This document shows, in pieces, positions 11,251-22,610 of a stretch of DNA of 64,000 bases (positions are counted from its first letter, which is position 1; every line of letters starts with the position of its first letter). The position numbers and the translations under genes are program-made. Source of the stretch: Trifolium pratense (Eukaryota > Streptophyta > Magnoliopsida > Fabales > Fabaceae). The stretch covers positions 30,081,838 through 30,145,837 of the forward strand of contig NC_060059.1 of NCBI RefSeq assembly GCF_020283565.1, given 5' to 3'. The notes beneath the pieces were generated by a model that had not been told where the DNA came from, did not search any database, and saw only the letters and a list, made by a program, of their open reading frames with translations.

Positions 11251-12307
11251 TTTTGAACATAACCAAATACTAGAGTTCAAAAGGTGAAGCATTGTAATGT
11301 CGTGACGCCTAGGTTTAGGAATGTAGTTTTTCAAAGATTGAGTTTTGCTATTCAAAAAGAATTATTAAGCCTAATTTGAATGATATCTGGATCATTATCT
11401 AATTGCATATCATGCATTATGTGCATTAAGTTCTAATTTTTATCTATTTTATTTGTATTTGGCTTTTGACTTTTATGTGATGAGTGTTGTCTATTCTTCT
11501 TGTTTTGTCCTTTTATGTCTATATGATATATGATATGATTGTATCCCGTGGTTTAGGAATATTAACCCTTGCACCCTACATATCTCAAACATTATAAAGA
11601 AATATATGTGAAATGTAATTCTCAAGCATAATCATATATGTTATACTCAACATATACCAGTCTTTATTACATGTTTATAGCACCATCGTCGTCAGAGCTG
11701 CCAAAATGGGCAGCCTGAACGAACTTCTAGCTATATCGGACCGGGTTGAAGAGACCAGAGAGAATCGAACCTCAGACCTCAAGAGGAGCACACTCCCAGG
11801 TCTCAAGCCAATACCAATGCACCAACCCAAGTGGGTTAAAAAACAGTATTCGAGCCCAGCATGACACAGACTATCAGGCTTTCGGGCCAGCCCGATTCGT
11901 TTTGTTTATCCATTCACTCTTTCTGTTTTGTCTCAATCGGATCTTTAACTAGAGCTTCATTTCCATATGTTCACAACAGAATCATTGCTAGTTGTAGTTG
12001 ATGCAATGAATCCATTTTGCATACAAGCTGCTAGTCCAATAGTTAGTAAATCAGAGATACGTTTATTAAGTACTTGCCTAACTTCAAATCATTGTTTGTG
12101 TGTTGGCCTCAAATCTTTATTTTTCTATGTGTTACAAGTCCTCGATATATAGAAAAAATAATAGCTTTAAAAGTAGGAACAAATCTACCTAAACAAGAAA
12201 CAAATAAAAACATATTCTTCAAAAATCTCGCGCATGCACCATCATCTTTTAAGATCCGGTTCAAGTTTCTCTAGGATTCCAATTTTTCACACTTGCACCG
12301 GTTCAAG
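11251..12307. repeat. Block B linker, copy I
   Basis: Non-coding DNA colinear with about 48561-49747. It includes a hAT-MITE-like start (CAGAGCTGCCAAAATGGGC, 11695) and a SINE remnant (11750-11835). Copy II has an extra stretch (AGCAGCGCATGCAGC... at 48679-48730) that is absent here. No ORF is conserved in both copies beyond about 65 codons. Confidence 0.6.
11750..11835 (-). mobile_element. SINE remnant
   Basis: Minus strand reads ACTTGGGTTGGTGCATTGGTATTGGC (A-box region) followed by GAGGTTCGATTCTC (B box). The 3' tail is missing here, while the sister copy at 49151-49280 keeps it. It is inserted in a hAT-like MITE. Confidence 0.6.
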
Positions 12308-13872
12308 TTTGTCTCGGATTGCAACTTTCAACATCTTGCATTGGTTCATAATTAATGAACAAATACATCTTTCTAGCTTCAGCAATGTCCAATGGGTAGG
12401 ACTTGGGATGTGTTTGATATGTTGATCATTCTAATAACTACCACTCATTATTTTTTTAGGTTGATATAGGACAAAATGAAAATAATAAACGTTTTAGGCG
12501 TCTTCCCCAAATAGTAGTGGCTCACACGGAAAAAATTGAGAATGTGATGCAAATGGAGGCTCTTCTTCGTCCCAAGAGGATGAAGTATCATAGTCCTCAT
12601 TGGTTTTATCCAGCTTTCCTTTACCTTTATCAATGATGCTAAATTAATCATCATCATCATCATCATTAATTGAAGCATTTAGCGTACCCTCAATTTGACT
12701 TTGCATTGGTGTAGAAATAATAATTCCACTAGCAAAATTTACTCATTTTTGGAATCATATTTTAGTATTTTTGTTCAATTCATTTGCATGCAATTTTAGT
12801 ATTCTAACTTGCCTCTTAATTTTTTTTCTTTATCTTTCCAAAATCCAATTCCTTGAATATATCAGAGAGCAATCAATTTATTTTGTACTTCCTCTACATT
12901 GATTGAAGCTTCCCTTATCTCATCATATTTTGAATCGACATCTATGTTGCAAAACCTCATTTTCTTCATGTTGCAAATTTATGCTTAAGTTATGTTTTTG
13001 AACATAGATGAGGTTACACAACAAAAATGTCGATTAAAAATATGATGAAATAAGGGAAGCTTCAACCAATGTAGAGGAAGTACAAAAAAAACTAGAATGC
13101 TATCTGACATATTTAAGGAATTGGATTTCGGCAAGACAAAGAAAAAAATATGAGGCAACGTAGAACACCAAAATTGCATGTAGAAGAATTGAGCAAAAAT
13201 GTTGAAAATATGATTCCAAAAAAGACTAATTTTGCTTGTGGAATTATTATTTCTACACCAATGCAAAGTCAAATTAACGGTATGGTAAATGCTTCAAATA
13301 ATGCTGATGATGAATCTAGCATCCTTGATAAAGGGAAAGGAAAGATGGATGAAACTAATGAGTACTCAGATACTTCATCCTCTTGGGACGAAGAAAAGCT
13401 TCCATGTGCATCACATTATCAACTTTTTCCGCGTGATCCACTGCTATTTAGGCAAGGCGCCTAAAAAGTTTATTATTTTCGTTTTATACTGATATATCAA
13501 CCTAGAAAAATAATAGTAATAATTATTGGAATGATCAAACAGATCAAACACATCATAAGTACTACCGCCAGACATTGTGGTGATGCTATAACACCACAAT
13601 ATATATTTTAAGGACCGTAGAGAAAAAACATTGCATTACTCCTCAAGTTTGTGATAAATTTCTTTTTTCAGAGTTTCTCACTTTGTCTATCTTGGTCTAG
13701 AAACCGTGAGGATTAGCTTAGAATCATGAAATTCACAAGTCGCTTTTTCCAGGATGAATTATTCCATGTTCAGGAAGCACTAGGGCCAGATTGCTGAAGC
13801 TGGAAAGGTGAACCGATTCATTAATTATGAACCGTTGCAAGATGTTGAAAGTTGCAATCCGAGACAGACATG
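12308..13872. repeat. Palindrome P2, copy I
   Basis: Large inverted repeat with left arm about 12308-12962, a short spacer, and right arm about 12999-13872. GTCTCGGATTGCAACTTTCA faces TGAAAGTTGCAATCCGAGAC. The right arm contains an additional ~230 bp (13560-13790). The arms carry the same small coding remnant in opposite orientations. The sister palindrome is at 49748-51292. Confidence 0.75.
13150..13464 (+). pseudogene. Unknown coding remnant in palindrome P2
   Basis: An open frame of 104 codons, MRQRRTPKLH at the start and an acidic/serine stretch (DTSSSWDEEK) near residue 80. The same frame reappears at 50519-50887 with mostly conservative differences. A degraded mirror copy lies on the minus strand around 12480-12680. 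I do not recognise the family. Conservation between copies may only reflect recent duplication. Confidence 0.4.
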
Positions 13873-14000
13873 TAAGAATGTTATGTAACTCCACACTCGT
13901 TCAAAAACACATTACATTTTCTGCATTCTTTACTAGTCAATTCGACACTCATTCTATTTGGTAACCAAACTTTGAACTTCCGCATTTTTCAAACTCCAAC

Positions 14001-14240
14001 ACCATCATCATTGTCGTCGTCAACTACCTTAAATCTCCTCTTTTTAGGGTTGGTATTAACCAATTCATTATCTATTTTCCCATTCTTCAAAATAGAAGTG
14101 AACAACAATAACAACACAATATTATTTGTAGAGGATACAACTGTTATAGTGAATGGATATTGAATGGAATTTTGAAAGAGAGACTCATTAATACCAACCC
14201 TAAAAAGAGGATATTGGTGTTAATTGTCGACGATGATGAC
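14001..14240. repeat. Small palindrome P2b, copy I
   Basis: AACACCATCATCATTGTCGTCGTCAA and CTCTTTTTAGGGTTGGTATTAA on the left face TTAATACCAACCCTAAAAAGAG and TTGTCGACGATGATGAC on the right, with a loop of about 60 bp. The sister copy is at 51421-51665. Confidence 0.65.
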
Positions 14241-14329
14241 ATGTTGGGGTACTGATTTGGTACGATGTATATCGGACATTTGTTTAAATATAATTCTCGA
14301 TTCACTGTTTGTGCTGCCAAAATGATAAT

Positions 14330-14827
14330 CATGACTGCTCTGATAACTAGTGCTCCTCTTCTGATTGGTTTTACTTCTAGATCTTCTCTGGAACATCAGA
14401 TATTATCGAATGCACAACTCTCTCCTATACTTCGTAATGCGTCCAAGGTTACACTTGTTTTATGGAAAACTCATTTGATAAGTTGATTGACGGCAAACAT
14501 AGAAGAATCTGTCATGTGCACGCCGACTACAACTACTTAGGGAGGTTTATTTCGTGATTATATGTCTGATTCTTGTGGACCTTTTGCTAAGAATTTTGGA
14601 CAGGTTTCAGTTCTATATGTTGAAATCTTTGTGATCATGATGGCCATGGAAATTTCTAGTCATCGTGGTTGGAACTATTTATGGATTGAGAGTGATTTTA
14701 CAACATTCCTTAGTGCATTTGAAATGCCAAACATCGTACCATGGAATCTCCATAACTGTTGGTATAATTGTTTGATGTTGGGTCTTCAGATTACTCGATG
14801 GCATATCTTCCGCGAAGGTAATCATTG
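14330..14827 (+). pseudogene. LINE RNase H fragment, copy 1
   Basis: Remnant of the RNase H domain that ends plant LINE polyproteins. Recognisable pieces are GPFAKNFGQVS, NYLWIESD (a catalytic Asp) and RWHIFREGNH. Stops after HLIS and at TTTAGGG (ACTTAGGGAGG for ACTTGGGGAGG in copy 6) break the frame. The first catalytic Asp (N-x-D-G in active enzymes) is not preserved. It joins module A abruptly at AATCATTGT|TTAATAAAAG. Confidence 0.75.
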
Positions 14828-15965
14828 TTTAATAAAAGGAATTTAATTACTAAATTGGTAAGAAAAAAAACCTGAAGAGGGAGTTCCTATCAGAAACACG
14901 CGATATCTTTTGCAGAGAAATGCTTTATCAACCATCTGCATGTGTTATGTATATAAAGAGGTTAAGCTCTTAGCATCAAAGAATAATGCACTGATCAGCA
15001 CAACATAGATATAATTAAATTGTCAAAATAATTTTACTAGCTCTACTAGAATAGTGAGTAGAATTTTACCATGCACTATTATTTATAGGATTCAATAATG
15101 CGGTATCAAGGTTTATCATTTCAACTTATAAAAAAAAAAAGGTTTATCATTTCAAACTTAATGCTTTCCAACTTTCATGTAGTAACTATTTTTAAGATTT
15201 ATTTTTCCTGTTTTTCTCCGGAAAAAAAATCCATATGTTCTCTAATAATGCCACATGAGCTTGGGAAGATCCGACAAACATACATAATCTACAGAAATTA
15301 ACACACATTAATATACATAAATAAAAATGATACAAAGAAATCAAGTATACATACCACATTCATTTGAGGTGCCCAAGTTGAAAAATTGTGCTCCGAGTTT
15401 CGTAGTATAGAAAGTGGAGCAACCACCAGATGTGGAGAAACATTCTCTTCGAAAATTATCTAACAAGTCTAATACAAAAAATGATAAAATTATTTTAGAG
15501 AGGAAGGAAATTGAAATACATGATTCATAAAAATTTAAGGAGAAGACAAGAGAAAAAATACGATAATGAAATGATTCACGAAATAAACTTATTTTTATTG
15601 AAAATCTCAATAATTTATAAAATGGTCTAAGCCCCCATCTCCCACGATTGTTTCTTGTAATCATAAACCCAATCTCACATCTTTAGTCAATGATTAGTGA
15701 ATCTAAATTCAAGACTAATAGTTTGAATTCCACTATCATTTTTCTATGAAAATTCCTGCATAACATTTTGGGATAAATGAATTTCAAATAAATCCGAAGT
15801 TCAAAAACATGTACATTAACCAAAAACATAATCATATAAGCAAAAAGAATAAATTCTAATAGTTGAACCTGCAAGTATTCAATCAACCACAGTCCATTCA
15901 GACCGTTGTCAATTGAAGATGAAAGTTGATTATTTTGGCCTTGAAAGCCTTCAGATAGCACCCTA

Positions 15966-16027
15966 AAGAAGAAGAAGAAGAAGAAGAAGAAGAAGAAGAA
16001 GAAGAAGAAGAAGAAGAAGAAGAAGAA
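15966..16027. repeat. (GAA)n microsatellite
   Basis: About 20 GAA units, the longest of the module A tracts. Confidence 0.95.
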
Positions 16028-16687
16028 GGGAGAGTGGCGGCCGCACAAAGTATATGCATAGTTGTTACTTTGTTTTATATTTAAGGTTAGTGAAGAGGGT
16101 TTGGGCTTTGGGTCTTGTATACATTTGGGCTTTTTTTCCCTACTAATATGCTTGTTTATGTTAAATAAAAAAAAAATTGGGTGTTGAAATGTGCATTTTT
16201 TTATGAATTTATTTAATATTCGGGTTCAACTTGTTTAATAACGGTTGAACTGATCGAACCATTACCCAAAGGTCACAACGGTTCGATCATCGGTCCGACT
16301 TTTAAAATATTGTGAAATATCCTATATTTAGTCAAAAATAAATAAAATACTCTATAAAATAAAATAAAATGATATTATTCTTCTTATGGATAAGTCAAAT
16401 GGGTGGAAAACAAAAACAAACAACTCCTTTTTTTTTTAAGGAAGATTTAATTTAGAGGGAAATTAAATTTTCCTAAATTTTAAAAAGGTGGTATAATAAA
16501 TTTTTGAATTTTTTACTTCTCCCTCCTAATGGAAATATTTGTTTGAATAGACAAAATGGATATAAATGGTAATTAAGAATTATTTTTAAAAGGAAACCAA
16601 TAAAAAATTTGTATTGCTGTCATTCACCATTTGTGCATTTCTTCCACCCAATTTATCTGACGCACAAGTTAAATTTCCTATTGTATT

Positions 16688-17729
16688 TGTTGGGTTTTTG
16701 TATGTTGGCTACATTTTGCAAAAACATATTTTAGCCAAGTGTTGAGACATATGTGGTAACCCCAAGTCTTGTGACAAATGTGGGTACACTTTGGAACAAC
16801 ACCTGTCTGTGTATCTGTGCGCGCCAGCTAGCGGGTTTTAATTTCTACTCAATCGTTTGAAGATTTGATTGAAAAATTGTTTCAAGGTTTCTTACAGAGG
16901 AAGGCGCACGTGTTTAATGTGTTTCAGGAGGCAGCCGAAATCCTAGTTATATTTTCTAAAGGAATTATATTTTTGGAAAATATATTTTTGTGTTTCAAAA
17001 ATAGAACTATTATTTTCAAAAATATATCACTGCTGCCGCAATTCTAGAAGCCCTAATTTTGTCTTGAAGCCCAAGTCGTTCTACTACTATAAATACGAAG
17101 GCAAGCATATGGTTTCAAGCATCTAAAATCGTGTTATTACAAAGCGTGAGTTTTAGGGATTTTAGAGTGTTAATTGTGAGCCTTTCTTGTGTCTCATTGA
17201 TGCAAGCTTAGGACCTGAGTGTTATTGAGTTGTAAGTGTGAACTTCTCCTAAGCTTTGAAGTACGGAGATTTTTCTAGTGTGTTGTGTGGTTTGCTCGCA
17301 AGCTTTTAAGCAAGAGTGAATCCTAGTTTCATAGGAGTGTGTCTCCACCTGTTGTAATCGTTGAGGTTTATAACAACGCTGTCTGTGTTGTTAAGGTGGG
17401 AATTGGGACGGGGTCTCATATCTAGGAGTTCCTAGGTAGAAGTGTCATTGGGTAGTGATTAAGTGAGAAGTTGTAAACGGGTGAGTTTAGCTTCGAAGTA
17501 ATACTGCTGATAGTGGACTTCATTCCTGGATTGGTATCCCCCAGAGTAGGCTTTAGGCTGAACTGGGTTAACAACTCTTGTGTGTTATTTACTTTATTGT
17601 TTTTATTGTTTTATGTTAAGTACTCTGTTTATAGACAAGTGTTGGCGCACCAGTAACAACATCTGTCTACAACAGACAAGTGTTGATACACCTTGATCAA
17701 CACCTGTCCACTGTGTGCCAGGAATTTCA
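16688..17729 (+). mobile_element. Solo LTR, unclassified
   Basis: Begins TGTTGGGTTTTTG and ends GGAATTTCA, flanked by GTATT at 16683-16687 and 17730-17734. Module copies 1 and 4 have the uninterrupted ATTGTATTTATTATTG. It is 1042 bp with a TATA-like CTACTATAAATACG near 17083. It is distantly related to the LTR-like pieces inside the T array (TGTTGGGTTTTGTATG start; TTGATGCAAGCTTAGGAC in the body). No protein is encoded. Confidence 0.75.
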
Positions 17730-17882
17730 GTATTTATTATTGTAGATTTACCTTATGTGCATACTATTCCTCCTAGATCACCGGATTTATGACTCAAATA
17801 GTAAACATCAAAGGACTAAAAAGTTGGGTTTCCTCCCAACAAGCGTTCTTTTAAATTCACTAGCTTGACATCTCATACGATC

Positions 17883-18243
17883 CTAAGGATCTTGGGCTTC
17901 AATTTGCATTTCTTTCATCTTTCGATCAATTTCCTTCGGATAATTCTCATCAATGAAAGATGAAAAAACATTGAGATCATCATTGCTCATTATATTACTA
18001 CTAAATTTTCCATTATCAATGTAATGATAAATTATATTGGCTATTTCCTTCCCCCTATTTTCCTCCTTTTCTTTTCTTCAATTGAAAACAGGCTTTCTCT
18101 ACACTTTCCCTTAAGAAGGCTTCTTGATCCACCATATTTTTGCTTCGTTCAAATTCAGGTAAACTCCTGAACCTAGATAGCACACTTTTGACTCCTGAAT
18201 TTGATGGCCAAACATCTGCTTGAGGATTGTTTTGATCATAGAT
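17883..18243 (-). pseudogene. AGL80-like MADS fragment, unit 1
   Basis: Minus-strand fragment of a type I (M-gamma) MADS-box gene from just after the MADS domain to its stop. It reads QNNPQ, VWPS, VLSRFRS and the C-terminal IEAQDP before TAG. AGL80-type proteins are endosperm/central-cell transcription factors with a C-G-I-E-A-C-A-I end to the MADS domain and a following V-W-P-S. The DNA-binding part is absent. It abuts the RNase H fragment at GATCATAGATTACGC. Confidence 0.75.
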
Positions 18244-18697
18244 TACGCTAGTTTTGATCTAGATCTTCGTAATGCCCCCAAGGTTACGCTTGTTTTATGG
18301 AAAACTCGTTTGATAAGTTGGTTGAAGGCAAACATAGACGAATATGTCATGGGCACGCCGGCTACAGCTGCTTGTGGAGGTTTGTTCCATGATTATATGT
18401 CTAATTCGTGTGGACCTTTTGCTAAGAATTTTGGACAGGTTTCAGTTCTATTTGTTCAAATCTTCGCGATCATAATAGCCACGGAAATTGCTAGTTGTCG
18501 TGGTTGAAACTATTTATGGATTGAGAGTGATTCTACAACATCACTTAGTGCGTTTAAATTACCAAACATCATACCATGGTATCTCTGTAACTGTTGGTGT
18601 AATTGTTTGATGTTGGGTCTTTAGATTACTCGATGGCATATCTTCCGCGAAGGTAATCATTCTGCCGATAAGTTAGCGAATCACTAACTATGGTTGA
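18220..18697 (+). pseudogene. LINE RNase H fragment, unit 1
   Basis: The ORF 18220-18507 starts in the antisense of the MADS fragment (MRIVLIIDYA), then reads LINE RNase H (SWLKANIDEY, GPFAKNFGQVS). It stops at CGTGGTTGAAAC, where related copies have TGG. The frame continues through WIESDS and ITRWHIF past a second stop (TCTTTAG), to the C-A-D-K-L-A-N end. The domain is incomplete and broken. Confidence 0.75.
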
Positions 18698-18963
18698 TGT
18701 TGGGTTTTGTATGTTCGCTTCAATTTTGCAAAAACAAACAATAGCCAGATGTTGGACCAAGATGATGTAACGTGTGTGTACAACATATGTCACCTAAGAA
18801 GCGAACCTTATTTTTCAACTAATATCTTTTCAAAATTTGATTCAAGAATAAGTTTGAGCTTATCTAGTACGCCAAAACGCGTCTTCCACTACAAGTTACT
18901 AAAGGCGGTTTGTTTATTTTATTCAGTCCAAAAATATGTTTCAATATTTTTGGAATGCATCAA
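18698..18963 (+). mobile_element. LTR 5' fragment, unit 1
   Basis: Begins TGTTGGGTTTTGTATG directly after the RNase H end and breaks at AATGCATCAA. A longer version continues to about 37755 in the last unit. It has no internal retroelement region. The 86-codon ORF inside is conserved among units only because the units are recent copies. Confidence 0.55.
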
Positions 18964-19011
18964 ATAAAATAAATATGAAGTTTCAAAATATGAAGGGTCA
19001 TCAGCCATTAT

Positions 19012-20145
19012 TGTTGGAACAAAATTGATTTAAGAATGTTTGCCCCTAAATCTATAAAGGTTTTGATGATAACAAAGTATTAATTAACAATTGGAAGGAC
19101 TAAAAATTTATTTTAAGTGTGCAGATATAAGCATCATATAAGCTCTGAGTGAAGTTCAGAGGATGTGAATTCAGAAGTTCACAAGCGCTCAGAAGATGTT
19201 AGACTTCAGAAGTTACAACATTCAGAGGATGAAGACTTCAGAACTTCTTGTCTGTCTACAAGCTTCATCAACCTCTGAAGATCTCTTTGAAAGCTGTAAA
19301 GATTCCCTTTGCTAGTCAACTCTTCTACCAATGGAGAAAAGGACCTTTCAAGCCTGATCAGTTCAGCTACCTCTGTTTTGTCTGTCCTAACCTGAGAACG
19401 TGGGTCTTCAGTTTTGTTAGCTGAATAAGGAAAGTCTTCTCTGCAGTAGTCAAAGTAACTGAAACTCTTTCTTAGTTTTGGATACAACCAAACTGCATCA
19501 AGACAGACTGCTTGAAGACAAAAGATTATCAACTCCAACGGTTCCTTTTGCAACGACTCTTTTCTAGTGGTATATATACTAGAAGATTCAGCTACATCAT
19601 ATAGACAATTATCAAGATTTGAACGTGCGCTGAACAAACTCTGAACTCTGTGTTATACAAGCTCTGAACCTCTGTCAAGTGTTTTTGCACTTTAGCCAAA
19701 TACTCTGTACTACTTTGTATTTGCTCACTTTAGGTTCATCTAAGAGCATTTGTATATTTTTTATATACTTTACTATTTACTTGAGGAAACTTAAGCTTGT
19801 GTGCTTAAGTGTGAAACTTAAGCTTGTGTGCTTAAGTGTGAAGTCTTAAGCTTGTGTGCTTAAGCATTGTTGAGAAGTCTCTTGCTTGTGTGCTTGAGCA
19901 GGTGTAATCTTGTGTGATTATAGTGAACTCCCTTGGAAGTGCAAGGGGACTGGACTACTCTCGTTTTGTGAGAGGAACCAGTATAAATTGCTTGTGTGTT
20001 CTCTCTCTCTCTCTCTCTCTCTTTATCTTGTTATTTATTGTGTTACTTTTCCGCTGCTAACGTAGTTGAGTTAAGAACTAAAAAAAGTTTTAACTTAGCT
20101 AAAACACAATTCAACCCCCCCCCTTCTTGTGTTTTCACACCTTCA
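19012..20145 (+). mobile_element. Sirevirus 5' LTR
   Basis: Starts TGTTGGAAC and ends CACCTTCA, 1134 bp, preceded by the 5-bp target ATTAT (19007-19011). Apart from a 24-bp segment missing from the 3' LTR and length changes in (CT)n and (C)n runs, the two LTRs look identical by eye, so insertion is recent. TATA-like sequences are at 19571-19580 (TATATATACT) and 19757-19768. Three iterations of CTTAAGCTTGTGTGCTTAAG lie at 19790-19865. The 143-codon antisense ORF inside is in both LTRs and is not considered a gene. Confidence 0.95.
19790..19898. repeat. Palindromic iterations in the 5' LTR
   Basis: CTTAAGCTTGTGTGCTTAAG is present three times (19790, 19818, 19845), followed by a degenerate CTTGCTTGTGTGCTTGAG. 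Each is itself nearly palindromic around AAGCTT/CTTAAG. The same block is in the 3' LTR at 30850-30958. Repeated short LTR motifs of this kind are known cis-regulatory candidates in Sireviruses. Confidence 0.8.
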
Positions 20146-20147
20146 AT

Positions 20148-20160
20148 TGGTATCAGCGCC
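20148..20160 (+). promoter_or_regulatory. Primer binding site, initiator tRNA-Met
   Basis: TGGTATCAGCGCC begins two bases after the 5' LTR. It matches the 3' end complement of plant initiator methionine tRNA (TGGTATCAGAGC) with one mismatch. This is the usual primer for Ty1/copia elements. Confidence 0.85.
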
Positions 20161-20213
20161 TGGTCTGTTACTTTCACTTAACAGTGAGACAGTAAAGATC
20201 TTGTGAGAACACT

Positions 20214-22610
20214 ATGTCTGGAGGAGATGATAGTAGTACTAGAACTACTGGTGAAGGTGAGGCCAGTGGTGCTGGTGGTGGTCCTAGAAATGCTTTTGGT
20301 TATGACTACTTAAGTAATGAATCACATGAACATAGTGGCAATAGAAAAGCCCCTATATTCAATGGTGATGCTTCATTATTTGAGTGGTGGAAAGAGAGAC
20401 TGTATAGCAATATTACTGCTATTGATCATGAGTTGTGGGATTTGGTTGAGTTGGGAGTAACTTTTGAAAACTTGAATGAACATGGTAGGTTGTCCATGGA
20501 GAATAGAAAGTTACTCACACCAGCTAACCTAAAAATCTACACAAAACATCATAGAGTAAAGGACATTGTTGTTGGTGCTATTAGACATGAGGACTATGTC
20601 AGAATAGAGAACAAGTCTACTGCTAAATCTATCTTTGATTCTATGTGTGCTACCTATGATGGTAATGAAAAGGTTCAAGAGGCTAAAGCTAGTCTTTTGA
20701 TAAGACAATATGAACTTTTCACTATGCAACAAGATGAAAACATTGAGACTATGTTTACAAGGTTTCAAATCCTTGTATCTGGTCTTAAAGCTCTTAAGAG
20801 AAGTTATTCAACCTATGACCATGTTCAGAAGATTCTGAGAAGTCTTCCTATTGCTTGGAGACCTAAGGTCACTGCAATAGAGGAAGCTCAAAATCTCAAG
20901 ACTCTGAGTCTTGAAGCTCTAATAAGCAATCTCAGAAGCCATGAGATGGTTCTGGATGCTGACTCAGAAACTAAGAAGAAGTCTAAGTCAGTGGCTTTAC
21001 AGTCAACTAAGACTACTTCTAAGGCTCTTAAGACTCAGCTTCTTGATATTGAAGAAGAATCTTCTGCTGATGGTCAAGAGGATGAGATGAATGAGGATGA
21101 GTTTGCTTTATTCACCAAGTTTCAGCAATGGAACAGATTTAACAAAAGAAATTTCAGAGGAAACAGCTCCAGAAATTTTGTCAGCAAAAAGGATGATCAG
21201 AAGAACTGCTTCAACTGTAAGAAGCCAGGACACTTTATTGCTGATTGTCCAGAAATGTCTGCTAAAGACAAAAGCAAAAGATACAGCTCAAAGAAGCAAC
21301 AATTCAAGAGTAAACTGAGAAAGAGTCTGATGGCTACTTTTGAAGAGCTATCATCTGAGGAAGAAGTTGAGGAAGAAGAAGAAGCAAATCTAGCCCTGAT
21401 GGCTTCAACTGACTCAGATGTAGACTCAGACGATGAATCAGAATCAGATTCAGAAGTAACTGATGAGGTATTTTCTGACTGCTCTAAATCTCAACTCATA
21501 ACTGCACTTAACAAGGTCATTGAGAAACATCTCAGAGTGTTAAGTAAACAAAAAGTTTTACAAGAAAACCTTAACACTCTGACTGAACAAGCAGAACATT
21601 TTCAAGGTCTATATCAAGAAACTCTGAATAGAGTAAATGATCTTGAAAAGGGTTGTGCTGTGTGTCACAAACCTACTGATGAGCAAGAAATGGCTCTTCA
21701 ACAGTTTGTGCATCTCAACCTTGGTAAGAGCAAAGCTGCTAATCTTGTTTATAATGTCATAAGACATAGAGGAGAGGGACTTGGCTATGAATATGGTAGA
21801 ACATATTCAAAGCTAAAGACCTATCCCAAAAAGGTTGGAAAATCTTGGGTTTACTATGTTGTACCTCAGAGTGAAGAAGGAAAGAAATTTGGTACTCTGG
21901 AAGATGAGGATAATAATCTGAGAGATTTGGGAAATGACAACTCAGAGGAACCAAGTTCCTCAGGATCTGGGAAGAAAAGCTCAGAAGATAAAAGCTATTC
22001 AGAACTTGACAGTATAAGTTCAGATGTTCTGAAAGTTTCAAAATCTGAGGCTTCAACTTCTGGAACCAGAGGAATTCTAGTTCATGAGAAAAGTCAACCT
22101 AAAGGCTCAGAAGTTTTTAAAAGAAAGTCAAACCTCAAACCTCAGAGGCAACATAGGACTAAGGTTATTTATGATTCTAGAGTCAGTAAATATAACCAGT
22201 CAAATCAATGGACTGGTGATAAATACAAACTCTGGGAGCATAAACAATCCAAGTCCTGGAATAATAACAGAACTCAAACTAAGAAACATTTTCAAAAGAG
22301 TTATTATTCCAAACCAAAATCTTTCTCTCACACTCAACAACACAGTAAACAATTGTGGACTAACAAGCGTGGACCCAGAAGATGGGTACCAAAAGCTGAA
22401 ATTATGTATCATTCAGATTTACCAACTAGGAAAGGATATGTCCTACCTAGAGTATGGAAACAAGTCCTATGCAAAGGAAGAAGGGCTTATGTCCTTGACC
22501 AATGGCTGACAAGCTCTCCAGTTAACAATCAGAACTTAATAAATGAAGAGGAAGAATATTGGGATGACTTTATCATTAACTGTGATAAAGAGTTTCACCG
22601 TAGTGATTAA
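20214..22610 (+). CDS. gag: Sirevirus Gag polyprotein
   Basis: 798 residues from an ATG 69 nt after the LTR. Gag forms the cytoplasmic virus-like particle and packages element RNA. A UBN2/Retrotran_gag-like capsid region ([10 protein letters not shown] near residue 60 through about residue 250) is followed by a CCHC zinc knuckle with the C-x2-C-x4-H-x4-C pattern at residues 332-345. Then comes a very acidic segment (about residues 380-430) and a long basic C-terminus. The unusually long tail after the knuckle is typical of the SIRE group. It ends in TAA; pol follows in the -1 frame. Confidence 0.93.
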   Translation: MSGGDDSSTRTTGEGEASGAGGGPRNAFGYDYLSNESHEHSGNRKAPIFNGDASLFEWWKERLYSNITAIDHELWDLVELGVTFENLNEHGRLSMENRKLLTPANLKIYTKHHRVKDIVVGAIRHEDYVRIENKSTAKSIFDSMCATYDGNEKVQEAKASLLIRQYELFTMQQDENIETMFTRFQILVSGLKALKRSYSTYDHVQKILRSLPIAWRPKVTAIEEAQNLKTLSLEALISNLRSHEMVLDADSETKKKSKSVALQSTKTTSKALKTQLLDIEEESSADGQEDEMNEDEFALFTKFQQWNRFNKRNFRGNSSRNFVSKKDDQKNCFNCKKPGHFIADCPEMSAKDKSKRYSSKKQQFKSKLRKSLMATFEELSSEEEVEEEEEANLALMASTDSDVDSDDESESDSEVTDEVFSDCSKSQLITALNKVIEKHLRVLSKQKVLQENLNTLTEQAEHFQGLYQETLNRVNDLEKGCAVCHKPTDEQEMALQQFVHLNLGKSKAANLVYNVIRHRGEGLGYEYGRTYSKLKTYPKKVGKSWVYYVVPQSEEGKKFGTLEDEDNNLRDLGNDNSEEPSSSGSGKKSSEDKSYSELDSISSDVLKVSKSEASTSGTRGILVHEKSQPKGSEVFKRKSNLKPQRQHRTKVIYDSRVSKYNQSNQWTGDKYKLWEHKQSKSWNNNRTQTKKHFQKSYYSKPKSFSHTQQHSKQLWTNKRGPRRWVPKAEIMYHSDLPTRKGYVLPRVWKQVLCKGRRAYVLDQWLTSSPVNNQNLINEEEEYWDDFIINCDKEFHRSD

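Larger units (their letters stand above)
14828..17787. repeat. Module A, copy 2 (interrupted by a solo LTR)
   Basis: Colinear with the module at 54372-56362. Both end at the identical junction CTAGATCACCGGATTT followed by GACTCAAATAGTAAAC, the start of the T array. Positions 16688-17729 are a later insertion. A GAA tract sits at 15966-16027. The phenylalanine-run ORF on the minus strand is this microsatellite translated, not a protein. Confidence 0.75.

Noticed and set aside
15683..16048. Minus-strand ORF with a long phenylalanine run
   Set aside because: It is the GAA microsatellite translated; sister modules lack the same frame.
19206..19637. 143-codon antisense ORF, also identical at 30266-30697
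   Set aside because: It lies wholly within the LTRs, antisense to the element, and is identical only because the LTRs are recent duplicates. No protein motif.
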